From Aquatica leii (lineage: Eukaryota; Arthropoda; Insecta; Coleoptera; Lampyridae), in the NCBI GenBank assembly GCA_035610365.1, contig CM069439.1, positions 20,163,533-20,227,532 on the forward strand: a DNA stretch of 64,000 nt, written 5' to 3'. The position numbers and the translations under genes were made by a program. Shown in pieces: positions 10,379-22,902 of the stretch. The notes under the pieces are model-generated. The model ran no database searches and was not told where the DNA came from. It saw only the letters and a list, made by a program, of their open reading frames with translations. Position 1 is the first letter of the stretch, and the number at the start of each line of letters is the position of its first letter.

Positions 10379-12392
10379 TTGCCAACGTTTTCCAAACTTC
10401 GCCACAAACTCGTCAAACTTTTGTGCAATTTAACCTTTTTTAGTCGCTGTCGTGACCACAACATCATTCCTGCATTCCTCAGAATCAAGTTCCACATTTA
10501 TACACGTTCTTCTAAAAACATCCTACACCGTGCTAGTTTAGCGTTGATACGCGAACGGATTAAGCAAACTAGGCGAGAGTTAGGCACCATTTCGAAACAA
10601 TTCTTTTATCTTCATCTTGAGTTGGCCAACACTCTATCCCCGGATAATTGGAAACTCTTCGACAACATTACTTACCAGCAGTCTGATACCACTCTACGAC
10701 TAACCACTAAAGGTCATCTCAAAAAGTTTCAATTATTGGAATCCACTAACTACTAACTCCTTAAAGACGGTTATCAATTTATCTAGTTTGGTCCTCACCT
10801 CAGAACAGGAATCGGTGCTCTCTAAGGGTTTGAATTTTGCGGTTGCTCCCAAACGGATTCCTAAAGAAGATATTTTATGTGCTGTTGAGTTTTCTATAAG
10901 ACATCTTCTTTGCCACATCTCAGATCCCATTCGTATTAACACTGGCAAAATCCTTGAATCATCTAAAATTCCTAAATCCAACATTTCTAAGTCGGAAGAG
11001 TTAGCTCTAAAAAGTCTTCATAAGAACCCTGATATTATTGTTCTTCCAGCCGACAAAGGCAACGCTACTGTAGTTTTGAACCAAATTGATTATGATACGA
11101 AAATCAATTCTATTTTGTCTGAGAAAACTTACGCTCTTCTAACTCACAACCCCACTTCGAGGATTGAACGTGAGGTCATCCAAATCATGAAATCTTCCAA
11201 TTTACTTCCTGAAACTAAACGTCAACTTAACTAAACTCAACTCAACTAAACCACTACGGACTTCCCAAAATTCACAAACAAGGTATTCGTTTTCGACTTA
11301 TCGTCAGTACTATCCAATCTCCTATCTACAAGCTAGCCAAGTTCTTGTCCAACATTCTTTGCAAGTTTACAGGAAACCTCTTCTCACATCTTCAACTCTC
11401 AGCATTTTATTCAACGTCCAGAAACTATAAAAATGAACCCCAAGATCTTCTCGTAAGCTTTGATGTTACTTCACTTTTTACTAAAGTTCCTATTAAGGAT
11501 TCGCTTATTATCATCAAACGGATTCTGTCTCAACATGGCAAGGACTTGAGTTTGGTTCCTCTTATTGATAAGTGTCTATCCTCTACTTACTTCCAATTTG
11601 ATAACAAGTTTTACGAACAGGTTTCTGGTGCTGCTATGGGTTCTCCACTATCACCTGTTGCAGCTAACATTTTTATGGAATCTTTTGAAACGGTTGCTTT
11701 GGAATCATCAATTTTAAAACCTAAAGTGTGGTTTAGGTATGTTGACAACACGTTTATTGTTTGGTCTCATGGTCATCTTGAATTGTCTAAGTTTCTTGAT
11801 CATCTTAACAATCAACACTTAGATATCAAATTTACTATGGAAATCGAAAGTAATGGTTCTCTTCCATTTCTTAACATTCTTGTGACTCGTAAGCCCGACG
11901 GACTTCTGAGCCATTCTGTTTATCGCAAACCCACCCGTACGGACAGATACCTTCATGCTTCGTCTCATCATCATCCTGCACAGAAACGTTCTGTTATTGA
12001 ATCTTTGGTTCATCGTGTCTTTTCTATTTGCCAACCTGAGAATCTAGACTCGGAACTCCGTCATCTTACTAGAACCTTAGTGAACAATGGTTATGTAAAG
12101 CGAGATATTTATAGAGTTATTAATCGTCGTCTACATCCACGTACTCGATTACCTAAGGACATTTCTACTCCCGAATCCAACCCGAAATTAACCTTTTTAC
12201 CCTACATTCACAAGGTTACAGATCAAGTAGGGAAACTTCTTCGTAAGAATGGTATTAAACCCATATTCAACACGACAGGCAAAATCTCTCAGATTCTTCC
12301 TTCTCCCAAAGACAAATTTCCTACATTTTCATTTCAAGGTGTATACCAAATTCCGTGTTCATGTGGTTTAGTCTACATTGGTGAAACCGGTC
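10379..12392 (+). pseudogene. Penelope-like reverse transcriptase, truncated at GIY-YIG
   Basis: Penelope elements encode an RT fused to a GIY-YIG endonuclease. Here frames at 10379-10756, 10788-11234 and 11233-12439 together give most of the protein. Visible blocks are the N-terminal RASLALIRERI region, YGLPKIHKQGIRFRLIVS, FDVTSLFTKVP (first catalytic Asp), AAMGSPLSPVAANIFME, and WFRYVDNTFIVW, where the YVDD box has become YVDN. The end GVYQIPCSCGLVYIGETG is the start of the GIY-YIG domain. After that the frame enters inverted Penelope sequence, so the nuclease is cut. Stops near 10756 and 11234 and the lost Asp make it inactive, though decay is modest. Confidence 0.88.
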
Positions 12393-12625
12393 TCCGATCA
12401 ATAAAATTGGTTTCCAAATCTCCAGTAAAAAAAAACTAGAATCTCGGTTAATATTAAAACGATTTTAAATTATTTCAATGGATTTTAACAAAACTTGATA
12501 ACCCCTTTTTATCGCGTGTTCCGCCACCGCTGACTTAAAAGATTGTTTAAGACGACTACATCTTTGATGGTCTTTGATACGAACACTTCTACCCGTTTCT
12601 CTAATGTATGCATGACCACAAATTT
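12388..12625 (-). pseudogene. Penelope GIY-YIG domain C-terminal fragment, inverted
   Basis: On the minus strand CGHAYIRETGRSVRIKDHQ, then KSAVAEHAIKRGYQV, is the GIY-YIG nuclease of a Penelope element. It is joined tail to tail with the truncated plus-strand copy at about 12390, where an ACCGGT-like word is shared by both sides. The far end is similar to 9480-9590. Confidence 0.8.
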
Positions 12626-14050
12626 AAAAGTTGACCTAATTTGGGAAGCGTAGAAAACCGAGTAATAATATTGTGTTTAGACAACATTTTTTTATGCGGT
12701 CAGTGGTACCTTGATAGCGGAATCTACGTCTCAACCGGTGTCTGTCGCTTATCTACCATATCTTGCTGAAACCGTATCCTATTTCGAATGTATTGATCAA
12801 CGTCTGCCAATAAACTTGGTAAATCATTTTATAGTAAGTTCAAATACATTGTAACCTGGGTTACAATTTTGGTACCTGCTTTATGACAAACCCTAGTTTT
12901 AACTTAACTTTTTTTTTGTTTTGATGAAGTTCTGAGGTATTTGCTATTTGATTGTCGTATTTCAAATCATGTTTTTACTATTTCAAATTTTTAAATAATT
13001 TTTGTCTTTAATTAATTCATGGTTTTACGTTGTTAAAACATTCGTTTATTGCACTTATGTTGAATTCGGATTTTTTTTGTGTTAATAAAATTTAGATTGC
13101 ATTGTAATTTATGTTTCCGATTGTCATTTCATATTTAGTTTCTGAGGTACAAGTAATATAATATTTTAGCACTTTTGTTTTTTTTTCTCTCGTCTCTTTA
13201 ATTCAAGTATTCAAGATTTGTTAGTCAAATAATGTATTTGTTAAAGTTTTTTTAAGTTGGAAGTTTAATGCTTCATTTTCGTTTTGTTAACGGATTTTAT
13301 CGTTCGTCAAATACAACTAAATATTCCCATGTGGTTATGGATGGAAAGTTTAGTTTCTCATTCTCGTAATTCATCTTCGTTCATCGCACCAAATTATTGT
13401 GGCAATTCTGAGAACATTTTCGACTACCTCACCTAGGGACTGCGACTAACCACATAAACACATCATCCGAGAATCCGTCAATTACCTCATCTATGTTGAT
13501 TTTATTTAGGCATTTCTTTTGCATGTAACAACATGGGCCATTAAGATGACTTTCAAAGAATTGCCGATCTATTATAGTATCACCACCTCACACATTTAAT
13601 GACACTGGTGCTTTCGATCGGTTTGTCTCATACATCGCGGATTTTCTGCAGTAATAATGAAAGCTATGCCTATTTACACAACTAGTGTTATGGAAGGTTG
13701 TTTCGCCAGTAAATAAAATGTAATTGAAGAACCTAGGAGCCTCTTGTATTTTAATTCTTATGTAGGCACAAAATTCGATTTCAAAAATCTCGATCGCTGA
13801 GTAATCGTTGTTTTTTTTTATTTTTTAATTATTTTGCTTTGTCAAACTATATTTTGGTTTACATGTGGATCTTTTGTTACTGTCAATAACACCATAAATT
13901 CATTTTTTTCGTGGGTGGCAGTGTTTATTTGTTATTCTTTTGTCACATCACATTTTCCGTTTCAACAAATTTTATTAGATTTTTTTAAATTAAGATAATT
14001 TATATGCCTGTATTTAAAAAAATACTTAGAAGTTCTACATCACATAGCTA
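12626..14050. other. No gene seen; partial copy of a dispersed repeat
   Basis: AT-rich. Around 13085-13150 a TTTAGATTGCATTGTAATTT stretch resembles the start of the dispersed repeat at 28178 and 39255. Nothing else recognised. Confidence 0.35.
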
Positions 14051-14055
14051 AAGAA

Positions 14056-14142
14056 TATACAGGGTGTTAAATTTGAAACACTCGAGAAATACTTGTTCAA
14101 AATGTGTCGTTTTTGAATCTTATTGTAAGAACAACCTGTATA
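14056..14142. mobile_element. Short palindromic MITE candidate
   Basis: 87 bp bounded by TATACAGG and its exact inverse CCTGTATA. The TATACAGGGTGT start is shared with the mariner-type element at 14770, suggesting a tiny deletion derivative of a related family. Confidence 0.45.
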
Positions 14143-14479
14143 AAATAGATAAACACTATTAAATTCATAACATCTCTAGACTCATAAGTCTCGCCAAATG
14201 TCGTGATTAAAAATTTGATTTTAGATTGGTTTTTTTTTATTTATTTTTTTTTATTTTTGCTTTTTAACTACCAAAGCAAATCACAAAGACACTAGTATCA
14301 ACTTAAATATTCAAAATATGTGTTGTCTTAAAAAAATATAACTGCGTTATCACACGTTTTTGGACAAAGCTGTATATTGGAAAATATATTCCTAAAATGC
14401 GCTCTAGGATACAAATAAATGCAACATATCAATAAAATTCCTAACTTAGTTCGTATAGCCGCTATGAAATCCTAACGCA

Positions 14480-14768
14480 CTATTGCAGAACCTTGTATTT
14501 TACAAAATGTTAAACATTTTTTTTTACATAAATTTTGAATGGTGCATGTATAAAGTACCGATTTAATTTGTAATTTATAATTTTTTTATTATTTAAATTT
14601 ATTGTAATAGAGAATGCGCTACAGCAAACTTTTTTTTTAGTTTATTTGTAACGACTACTCATCTATAACTGTCATTTTTACAATTTTTTGTGGTGGTTGT
14701 TTAAAGTTTTCATTAAAAAAAATAATTTTTATTTTTATTAAGTAAATAGTTTAATTTTTGTATTAGAA
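14480..14768. repeat. Direct repeat flanking the mariner region, left
   Basis: About 290 bp repeated at 16405-16700 in the same orientation. Shared words include CCTTGT.TTTTACAAA, TTTTTGAATGGTG.ATGTAT and TTATTAAGTAAATAGTTTAA. Confidence 0.75.
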
Positions 14769-14769
14769 A

Positions 14770-16060
14770 TATACAGGGTGTCCCACGAGGTACTGTACAT
14801 ACTGAAATGGTATGTTCCTTAGGTCAATTTAAGTAGAAAACGTCCTATAAACATAGGTCCAATTCGCCATAGTTACACAGATACAAGCGTTCAAAGTTTA
14901 TAACTGATCACACATTTTTTGAAAATTAATTATTCTTAGTCAACTGGGAAACAAAAGCCAAACAATATGTCATTTATTGCTTTATTTTCTACTAATGTCA
15001 CAGTCGATTTTATTAAATGAAGTGTAATTTAAATGCAAAATGCCTTCTTATTTTTCTAACGAAGAGTATGCTGATATCATTTACATTTATGGATTTTTTG
15101 ATGGAAATGCGAGATCTGCCGTTAGGGAATATGAACAAAGATTTCCCAACAAGAGGGTGCCAAATCACCAAACTTTTTCTTCTGTGTTTCAACATGTACG
15201 GACTCATGGTTTATTTCCACCAGTTTCAACAAGATCTGACCGTCCTGTGCAGTTAAATGTGAATCAGCAGGAAAACATTCTACAGATGGTTGATCGGAGT
15301 CCAGGATTGAGTACTAGAAGAATTTCTTCTCGAACAAGACTCCCCCGTATGTCAGTATGGCGAACATTACATGATGGGCTTTTGTATCCGTATCACATAC
15401 AATAGGTTCAGCATCTGGAACCTGGAGATTTTGCTGCCCGGTTGAATTTCTGCCACTAGCTACAGGTAAAGTCACAATTAGTTCCATTCATTTTATTTAG
15501 CGACGAGGCGCAATTTACTAGAGATGGCACAACAGAAACTAACTTTCAGCGCAGATTTTCTGTTAACGTATAGTGTGGCATGATTGACGATCAACTTATT
15601 GGACCTTTTTTCTTTGAGGAACGTCTGACAGGAGAAGCATATGCTAACTTTTTACGGAATGAATTGCTACCGCTTTTGGAAGAAGTACCTTGACTAACAA
15701 GATAACAAATGTTTCTGCAACATGATGGAGCTCCTCCACATTTTAGTCGGCATGTGACCGAATATCTAAATGTTGCTTACCCCAATAAGTGGATTGGGCG
15801 TGGAGGCCCGCATGCTTGGCCACCGAGATCGCCCGATCTCACACCTTTGGACTTCTATCTGTGGGGTCATGTGAAAAGTTTAGTATACGGGGTAAAAGTT
15901 AATACCAGCAGCTGCTTCGAGCGGCTACTCGGTCCATTTTAGATCGCATCCGTCGTTGTATTAATGCCGAAGGAGGTCATTTTGAGCATTTGATGTGATT
16001 TTTTTTGTTTGTTTTTTTTATGTTTGTTTTGTAGTTCGATTTTCTGTTTTCAGTCAATAA
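14770..16060 (+). pseudogene. Tc1/mariner-superfamily transposase element, broken
   Basis: The left end TATACAGGGTGTCCC looks like a terminal inverted repeat; no matching right end is present. The transposase starts at ATG 15040 (FSNEEYADIIYIYGFFDGNA, the helix-turn-helix common to insect elements of this kind) and is open to 15405. Stops follow, but the protein can be traced: FSDEAQFTRDG (first Asp) near 15500, FLQHDGAPPHFS (second Asp) at 15709, WPPRSPDLTPLDFYLWGHVK (third Asp) near 15830, and the end at about 15998 in a shifted frame (GGHFEHLM). All three acidic positions are present, so decay is recent, but stops and at least one shift disable it. AATAAA follows near 16060. Confidence 0.82.
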
Positions 16061-16084
16061 AATCCGTTATATAACATTCGCCAA

Positions 16085-16300
16085 AATTTTAGTATTTTCA
16101 AACATAATTTGATGACCCGTTTCTAGCACGTGTTACGCCACCGCTGACTTTGAAGATTGTTAAAGACGATTTTACATTTGATGTTCCTTAATACAAATTT
16201 CCACGTATCTACTCCTTTCTCTTATGTATGCATAACCACAAGAGCAAGGCGTGCTATAAACACCGTCAGATTGAAAAGGAATAACGAATTGAGTTTAAAT
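16085..16300 (-). pseudogene. Penelope GIY-YIG fragment
   Basis: Minus-strand reading gives GVYSTPCSCGYAYIRE followed by IKEHQ and KSAVA, the GIY-YIG nuclease of a Penelope element, with two stops. It is homologous to 12480-12625 and has replaced the right end of the mariner-type element. Confidence 0.72.
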
Positions 16301-16404
16301 GACATAGAAACTCGTTGAGTGTAGAAGGACCATATTTCCAAATTACAAAGATGTCTTTTAATTGAAAATTGTATTAATCTTTTAAAACTTTTTGTTGCGG
16401 ATGC

Positions 16405-16700
16405 CTATTGCAGGACCTTGTGTTTTACAAATTGTTGAACAATTTTTTTACGTAGTTTTTGAATGGTGTATGTATAAAGTACAGAATTAATTTTTAATTT
16501 ATAATTTTTGTATTATTTAAATTATTATAGTAGAGAAGGCACTACAACAAACTTTTTTTTATTTAGTTGAATATTCTTCTATAACGGTCATTTTTACAAC
16601 AATTTTTTTTGGCGGCTGTTCAGAGCTTTCACTGTATTACAAAAAATTTTATTTCAATTTTTATTAAGTAAATAGTTTAATTTTTGGATTGGAAATATGA
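16405..16700. repeat. Direct repeat flanking the mariner region, right
   Basis: Partner of 14480-14768. The two enclose the mariner-type element and the Penelope fragment. Confidence 0.75.
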
Positions 16701-16788
16701 GAATAAATATTTTTTTTAAGTAAAACAATTAGATATAACAAGAGTTACACTTTTTTATTGCAAAATGTGCTATAAATCTGGTTGTCAT

Positions 16789-18000
16789 CAGTGGCGGCTG
16801 GTTCATAAAGGCTCTAAGCCCCTAGCCGTTTATTAAAACCAAAAAAGCGGTACAAATTATTATAAAATATTTAAACATATCTATAGGATATAGGCATCAT
16901 CTACTTTTTATTACTTTAAAACAATAATTTAAACTCGTCATTCAAAGCAACGTAAATTAAATAGGTATATGTAACATAACATTGTAACGTGACACTGCGA
17001 TTTAACGTACAAATGGGCTCGAGTTGCTATAGGCCGCAGTTTAGTACTGATTGGTAGAACGTGTACGACGTGTTCTAAGTGAAACGGTATATATTTTGTC
17101 ATACGTAATTTTCAAAAGATACAAAAAAATAGCGTAAAAGCAATTTTTTTAAAATTAACTTCTAAGACTGTCATTAGAAGAAAAGGTTAAAGTAAAACCT
17201 CTCGTAAAGTCTACTCCAAATTTGGAACTAAATCAAGCAGATAAAATTGCGAAACGTAATTTTAAACTTCATTTTTCTAATGCAGTTTATAATTTAAAAA
17301 AAGAACCGACTTCAAAAAGGTAACTAAAAAGTATAAACTAATTTAATTTATTTACGTTTAAACAACTAAATTTTTATTAGGTAAAATTAGTTTTTGAAGT
17401 TGATGCCATGTACATTGACATAGAATTAGGTTTAATTCTTAACATTAACTTTGGCAATTGCAATAGATTTAACTCGAATGTGTTTGACATCAACTTCAAA
17501 AAATAATTGTTATTATTTTTTACTCTTTAGAACAATTTATTTGAAGCATTTTTTTAACTGTTGATTGCGCATGATGGATTTTTCCGTCATGACTTTTTGT
17601 TACAGTTCGTACATGTCACCTGTATTAGGTGCTTCGAAACGTTCAGACAAAGCTCAACACTGGTTAAAGGCTGTTTTTATTTTGTAATATAAAATTAAAT
17701 AAAAAATACGTGTTAGCATCAAGGTCGGTAGAGGTTTTTTTGGGTCGCAGTGAACGTCGGTTCTTTTTGTGATGTTATCAACAGTGGTTATAGTCACGGA
17801 AAACCGTGAAAATGCACATCGTTCAAGAGAATTTCATGGCGTGGAAGATTTCTTATGGATGCTTTCATCAGAATTTGACCAAATTGAAATAAAAGCACTA
17901 CTAAGTTGCTCTGATTAAAAAAAAGAAGAGTCGAAATCGGTTATTTTAATTCGATAAAACTTCAAAACATTTTGGTAGTTACCTACATAATGCGATAATG
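16789..18000 (+). pseudogene. Decayed hAT-like element (left end plus coding remnants)
   Basis: CAGTGGCGGCTGG at 16789 is typical of hAT-type ends. At about 17160-17330 a frame gives LSLEEKVKVK...STPNLELNQADK and RNFKLHFSNAVYNLKK, resembling the N-terminus of insect hAT transposases of the ZMYM1/DUF4371 kind. A 48-codon frame at 17772-17918 (ENRENAHRSREFHGVEDFL) may be a later piece. No catalytic block and no right end were found. Confidence 0.45.
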
Positions 18001-19930
18001 ATATATGAAAACCCGACCCCATGAGCTGCCAATGATTGTCAACAAGGATTTTAAAATTGGTTTTACTATTAATCCACTTCTTGACAAGAACGGATTTATT
18101 GACACTTTGTTTTGGAATTTTTACACAATTCTGATGAACACTTCAGCGAAAAAAAAATTGGAATAAGACAAAACTCAATGCTAGTTTTCTCTTCCAAGCT
18201 TAAATTAAAATAGAGGTGGCAACAAATGGTTTTATTGACTAAAAACAATAAGTTTACCTCTATTTATAAAACCAACGACGATTTCACTTTGGGAATTTTG
18301 GTAATACCTTAATTCCAAAAATTCTTATAATAAACCCACGGAAACTACTCCAAATATTAAGAAGTAGTACATACTTTACCTGCTTACACAAAAGTTTGTT
18401 CAATTAAATTGTTTTTCATTCTAAAATTCCCGAAAATATGCAGTTTTGATAAAACAATATGCATTTATAGAATTTTGTCAAAGTATGCCGCTATATTTTT
18501 TACGCAAAATAGTTGTAACTATTACACCAAGAAGTTTTTAATGTTACCTAAAGCTGAAATATAAAATAATAAATTTAAATTTTATCTACAACTGTTTTAA
18601 ACAATTAAATTTAATTGTAATTTTTGCTTTATTACAAAATTTACCTTAAAATTAAATATTTTTCAAAGGTATTCTATTTTCGAGTTGACATTTTTTTAAT
18701 GCTAACACTAAGTAGAGTTACAGAAAGACCAAGAAAATAACGATTATGAAAATGAAATAAGAAAGTATCATCGAGCAATAAAAGCAATAAAATTGAATTT
18801 ATTGATTTGCTACTGTTTGGAAATACTTTTAACTAATTTCCGAACAGAGTAAAGCGTCTAATTGGGTTTAGATGTAGCATATTGACATTATTAACTTAGC
18901 AAATTCAGAAACAAAACAGAGTTTCAACTTAACAGGAAACTTATCTTATTAGTACATTGATCCAGTTACATTTATTAAATAATCCCTAGATGTTTTTCGT
19001 TGCATGTAAAAGCATTTTTTTGGGTAAATATCGTGTATTACGTATTTCTAAAGAAAAAGTTTTAAACGATTTCAATTATAATGGCATTAAGATATTTGGA
19101 ATCTAAAATATTGGTGGATTTTCCATATTGACTTGATACGAAATGAAACCCGCTTCGGAAGTGCCAATTTCCTTTTGAAAATCATTTCTTGGCTGCGGAG
19201 GATTCAAGAATGGGATTGAGGCATTATCGTTGTCTTGCGAGTGTTTTAGTAATCTACTTTTTAACTTAAATATAGCTTACTTTGACGATTTGGAATTTCA
19301 ATATAATGTAAGTGCTTGCGTGCATATTACGTATAAGAAGTTTATTAGTTTTCCTGAATGACATAATTTTATAGAAATTTGAACACGTGTAGCAAATAAT
19401 CATTAGAACCAAATATTTTGCTTGGTTATTTTTTGATGTAATTAGATACACTGCGACTACAGAACACTTAGTTTTCATGGAAATATCGTTGACATTTTAA
19501 ATTAGCCCTGTTGCAGATTTTCTATTAGATTATTCTATTGACTTAATCACACATTACAAAAACTGACTTGCTCTAACTGTAGTAGGACGAAACAAAAATT
19601 GGTAAACTTATAAATATTTTTTTTTAACAATTAGCTTACCTGGCGTTGAACGGTGTATGTAATTGATTTTTTACTTCGAATGTTAAAAAACTGCAATTAT
19701 CTAATTGATTTAGTAAAAGATTGCATAAAGCTGCAAGACCTTCATAAATACCTGTATCTCACGTGACATATATGTTAGGCAACTAACATTGCTTGGATTG
19801 GTATTAAGTTAAACAAAAATTACGAAATTTAATTTGTAACCCTTAAATTAAGATTAAATAATTAATTAAAAACGGTAACACATTAACAATGCATGTTTAT
19901 TTGAAATAAAAATTGGTGATAACAATTATT
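18001..19930. other. No gene seen
   Basis: AT-rich. A 70-codon minus-strand frame at 19478-19266 shows no domain. Nothing else recognised. Confidence 0.35.
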
Positions 19931-19934
19931 TAAA

Positions 19935-20944
19935 ATTTATAACCTATGTTTAATATGTTGTCTTTCAGCTGCGACAAATTTTAAAAAACATTACGAAGCT
20001 CATCAGCTTCAATATTTCGAATAGCATCAGTAATTGTATGTTCCAATTTTTCAATAATGCGCAGCTGATTCTTGTATACTGTCTTTTTAAAATCTCCGTA
20101 AAGGTAAAAATTTAGTGGCCTAAGATATGGAAATTGTGGAGTATAACCTTTGGCTTATTATTTTTTCATTGTAGAATAAATTCAATTGTAGCTCGAGTAG
20201 TATGAGCCGTTGCATTGTCTTGTTGAAAGTAATCAAATTGTAGTTTGTTGTCATCTAGCTGCTCGAAAAATTGACCCAAAATATTACGGTAAGGTTCTGC
20301 GTTTACAGTATTGTAAAAAATATTGAACCAATCATCCTTCTCTTTGACATTGAAATGGATACACCAACTTCCAAAGAATGCAATGTTGTTTCCACAAAAG
20401 TGTGTGGATTTTCGGTTGCCAAGGTATGACAATTTTGGGTATTTACATATCTACTTAAATGAAATTATGTTTCGTTTGTAAAGAAAATTAAATCCAACAG
20501 ATTATCGTTATTTAAATGTTTGTTAAACCATTCACAAAATTGTACACGCTGTAAAAGTTAGGTGCACGAAGTTATCAAAAGATTCTTTTTTAATGACAAG
20601 TTCTTACTGACAATCCTAAAAATTAAATGCTTGTAATTTAAAAATTGAACTTAAAATGACTTTATATCTGTTGCCGCAGATAATTTTGCCACCGATTGCG
20701 AATGTCTTTGACAACAGGTGCTGTGAGTACAATAAGCCTTTCTGTAGGTCTTCCTTTGCAAATGCAATTCTTATTTAAAATTAAAACTTGTTTAAATTGT
20801 CGAAAAGTATCGTAAGTAAAGTTTGCTTCTGAAAAATATTCGTTGAATTGATGGATGCAACTTTGAAGAGAATTCATCAGGGTTGTGAGTACTACTTCAA
20901 AAATGCGCTATTATAATAACGGTGTCTTGTTCAGGAGTAAACAT
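19935..20944 (-). pseudogene. Tc1/mariner-superfamily transposase, minus strand, catalytically dead
   Basis: The protein reads from ATG 20944 (MFTPEQDTVIIIAHF) through a shift near 20890, a 71-residue N-terminal frame (20877-20662), FCEWFNKHLNN and ILFT-type block FFTNET near 20480, and the 88-residue frame 20432-20166 with YFQQDNATAHTT (second Asp kept). It then reaches RPLNFYLYGDFK near 20110 and a stop at about 19940. The first catalytic Asp appears as Asn and the third as Asn. GGTAACA-type words lie beyond both ends (about 19873 and 21110), possibly relics of terminal repeats. Same broad family as 14770-16060 but clearly diverged. Confidence 0.75.
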
Positions 20945-21269
20945 TCTGAAATGCTATTAATATAAAATTACAAAAATTAGACATCCTTCAAATTACTTGT
21001 TATTCATTACTTACTCATAGAAAACAAATAGTGCTAAAAACAGAGAATAAGAAAAACGACAAAAAATAATACCTGATGTAAACAAAACGTCAAACGAGAA
21101 TGTTAAATAATGTTACCAAACGGTAACACGACCAACCTAAAAAAATGTTGATGTTCAACTCATAGGTCATGTCGGAAATGAGTTTTAATGAAATTCTTGT
21201 AGTTTAGATTTTAACCACTATTACATAAATCTGGCAAATTTTTTTCTGAGAATGACTTTTGTGGCAGTT

Positions 21270-22440
21270 TAGATATGATTTTGGAAAGATACTTGATAAG
21301 CAAACTGGTGTACGTCTATTTTTCTAAAATTTATTTCTTTCTTTGTACACCATTTACCATACCTTGGTATTTTTTCTGTTCCATAGCTGTCGCTCATATT
21401 GGAATCCCGTACAGAAGCGCGGTGTTGACTACTGTAGAAATTAGTCGCCTCTTGGCACGACTCTTGTAATTGCTGCCGCTTTTTTTGTGGCTTTAGTGGT
21501 TGCCATGCTAACTTGGTGATTGTCATTTAGATGTTTGTCTGAGTAGATTAGGTTATATCTTATATTGTCTTTAAAGACATTAAACCCGTTCGCTTCTTAT
21601 CCAAAAAAATTGCATCCGTTTTTTGGGAGCGCTGGTTCTAGCTAGTTAGCACTGTCAATTACTTTCAATACTCAGTTGGTCTTTCTGCCCTATCACTAGA
21701 GATTACGGCAAGCATGTTATGGAAAACAATACTCCATAAAGTTGATCCCAACACTGGCACTTGTGGCACCCTACATAAAATCTGTATTGTTTCTGTATTG
21801 CCTTATCCGGCTTATATTAGTATTTTCCTTCTCAAATAATTTGCAACTACATTGATAAAGTATTTCTTACACTTTTCCTTTACAGCGCGACGATGATCAC
21901 AGGCCATGCTGCTAAATTAAAAGCATTTTTACGTTGATAGTCACCATCACACAATTTTTTAGTTTTACAAGTGCTCTCCCGTTTTTTTTAGCCCACTGGT
22001 CGTGCGTTTTTTTTTTTTTGAATCTGTACGATTTTTTTTTGACAAACCCCATCAACTCTTCGATGTTCTGTTGTAGTCTATTAAATATAAACGACCATCG
22101 AGTTCAACAGACATGAGGTTCTATGCGTGCCTGGGTTCTTGGAGAACTAAGCGCACTAGATTAGCTGCTTTCTAAATACCAAGAGTTTGTTTTTAGATAG
22201 CAACTCGTTTAGCGATAGTGCCAAAATTTTAGGATTGCATGCGTTTGTGTGGAAATGCTATTAGGGTCGAGAACTTTCTTCTTATTAAGTTTACTAGCTG
22301 CTTTCATTGTTTTTTTAGTTGTTGTAAGAAAGATGAAGCAAAACATCAATTGAGCTCTCTACTGCATGTTTTTTGGTCAATGAGAACGTTGCCATCAGCT
22401 CTACGCTTGGTTTAATATTAGGTCGATCCACTTTAAGTCT
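21270..22440 (-). pseudogene. R1-like LINE reverse transcriptase remnant
   Basis: Reading the minus strand from 22440: a KLNKKKVLDPNSIS block (kk..GPDGIP in the family), NAFNLAAWPVII near 21910 (the FDVKNAFNsa motif), then VPQVPVLGSTLWSIVF near 21770 (the GVPQGSVLGPxLWN box), and finally RRLISTVVNTALLYGIPIWA near 21440, the R1-type thumb. Frames change many times. The YADD box is not readable. This element directly follows the gypsy macro ORF and seems to have truncated its 3' side. Confidence 0.7.
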
Positions 22441-22524
22441 CTGAATGACTATACTGCAGCTTCTTCCAAACAAGTCCTCTTTGCTTGGTTGGTAACTACA
22501 GACTAAAACTTGAACGTCTGTTCC

Positions 22525-22902
22525 TCAAAAGACAACCTCCAACATGTTTTGAACTGTCCTCCAATTCAGTTGATCTAAGCCACAACCAAGCTTGGGTACT
22601 GCCAATTTCTTAATATGGTAGAACTCCATTTCTCTCTTGAGATGTTTGCCACAAATTTTCGTATAACGGCTTGGCACGTGAGCATTTCTTGGTGACTAGA
22701 TAGAAAACGAAGTTTCTGTCACCAAGTAGTTTTAAAACTTTTTCGACCGCCGGTTGCTGTCTTCGTAGTTCATCTAGTTGCCCAAGCTTCTTTTTAAATA
22801 CGATTGCAACCCCTCTGGACATGTCAAGATCTTTGCTCACGCAATGTGCGATGGCGTAATCTTTTCGTGTTTGAAACAGGTCTTGTTGTTCCTCGGTGGT
22901 AA
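22525..22902 (-). pseudogene. Macro domain (OARD1/TARG1-like) at the C-terminus of gypsy Pol
   Basis: Macro domains bind ADP-ribose, and the OARD1/TARG1 type removes ADP-ribose from proteins. About 100 residues after the integrase end the frame reads DLFQTRKDYAIAHCVSKDL, MSRGVAIVFKKKLG, ELRRQQ, FYLVTKK and KPLYENL, in the order and spacing of OARD1. After a one-base shift near 22635 comes LAVPKLGCGLDQLNW, and the stop at 22527-22525 falls close to the family's usual end. The Lys of the LVTKK block and the Asp of GCGLD, the catalytic pair in human TARG1, are both present. Role in the element is unknown; removal of host ADP-ribosylation is only a guess. Confidence 0.85.
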
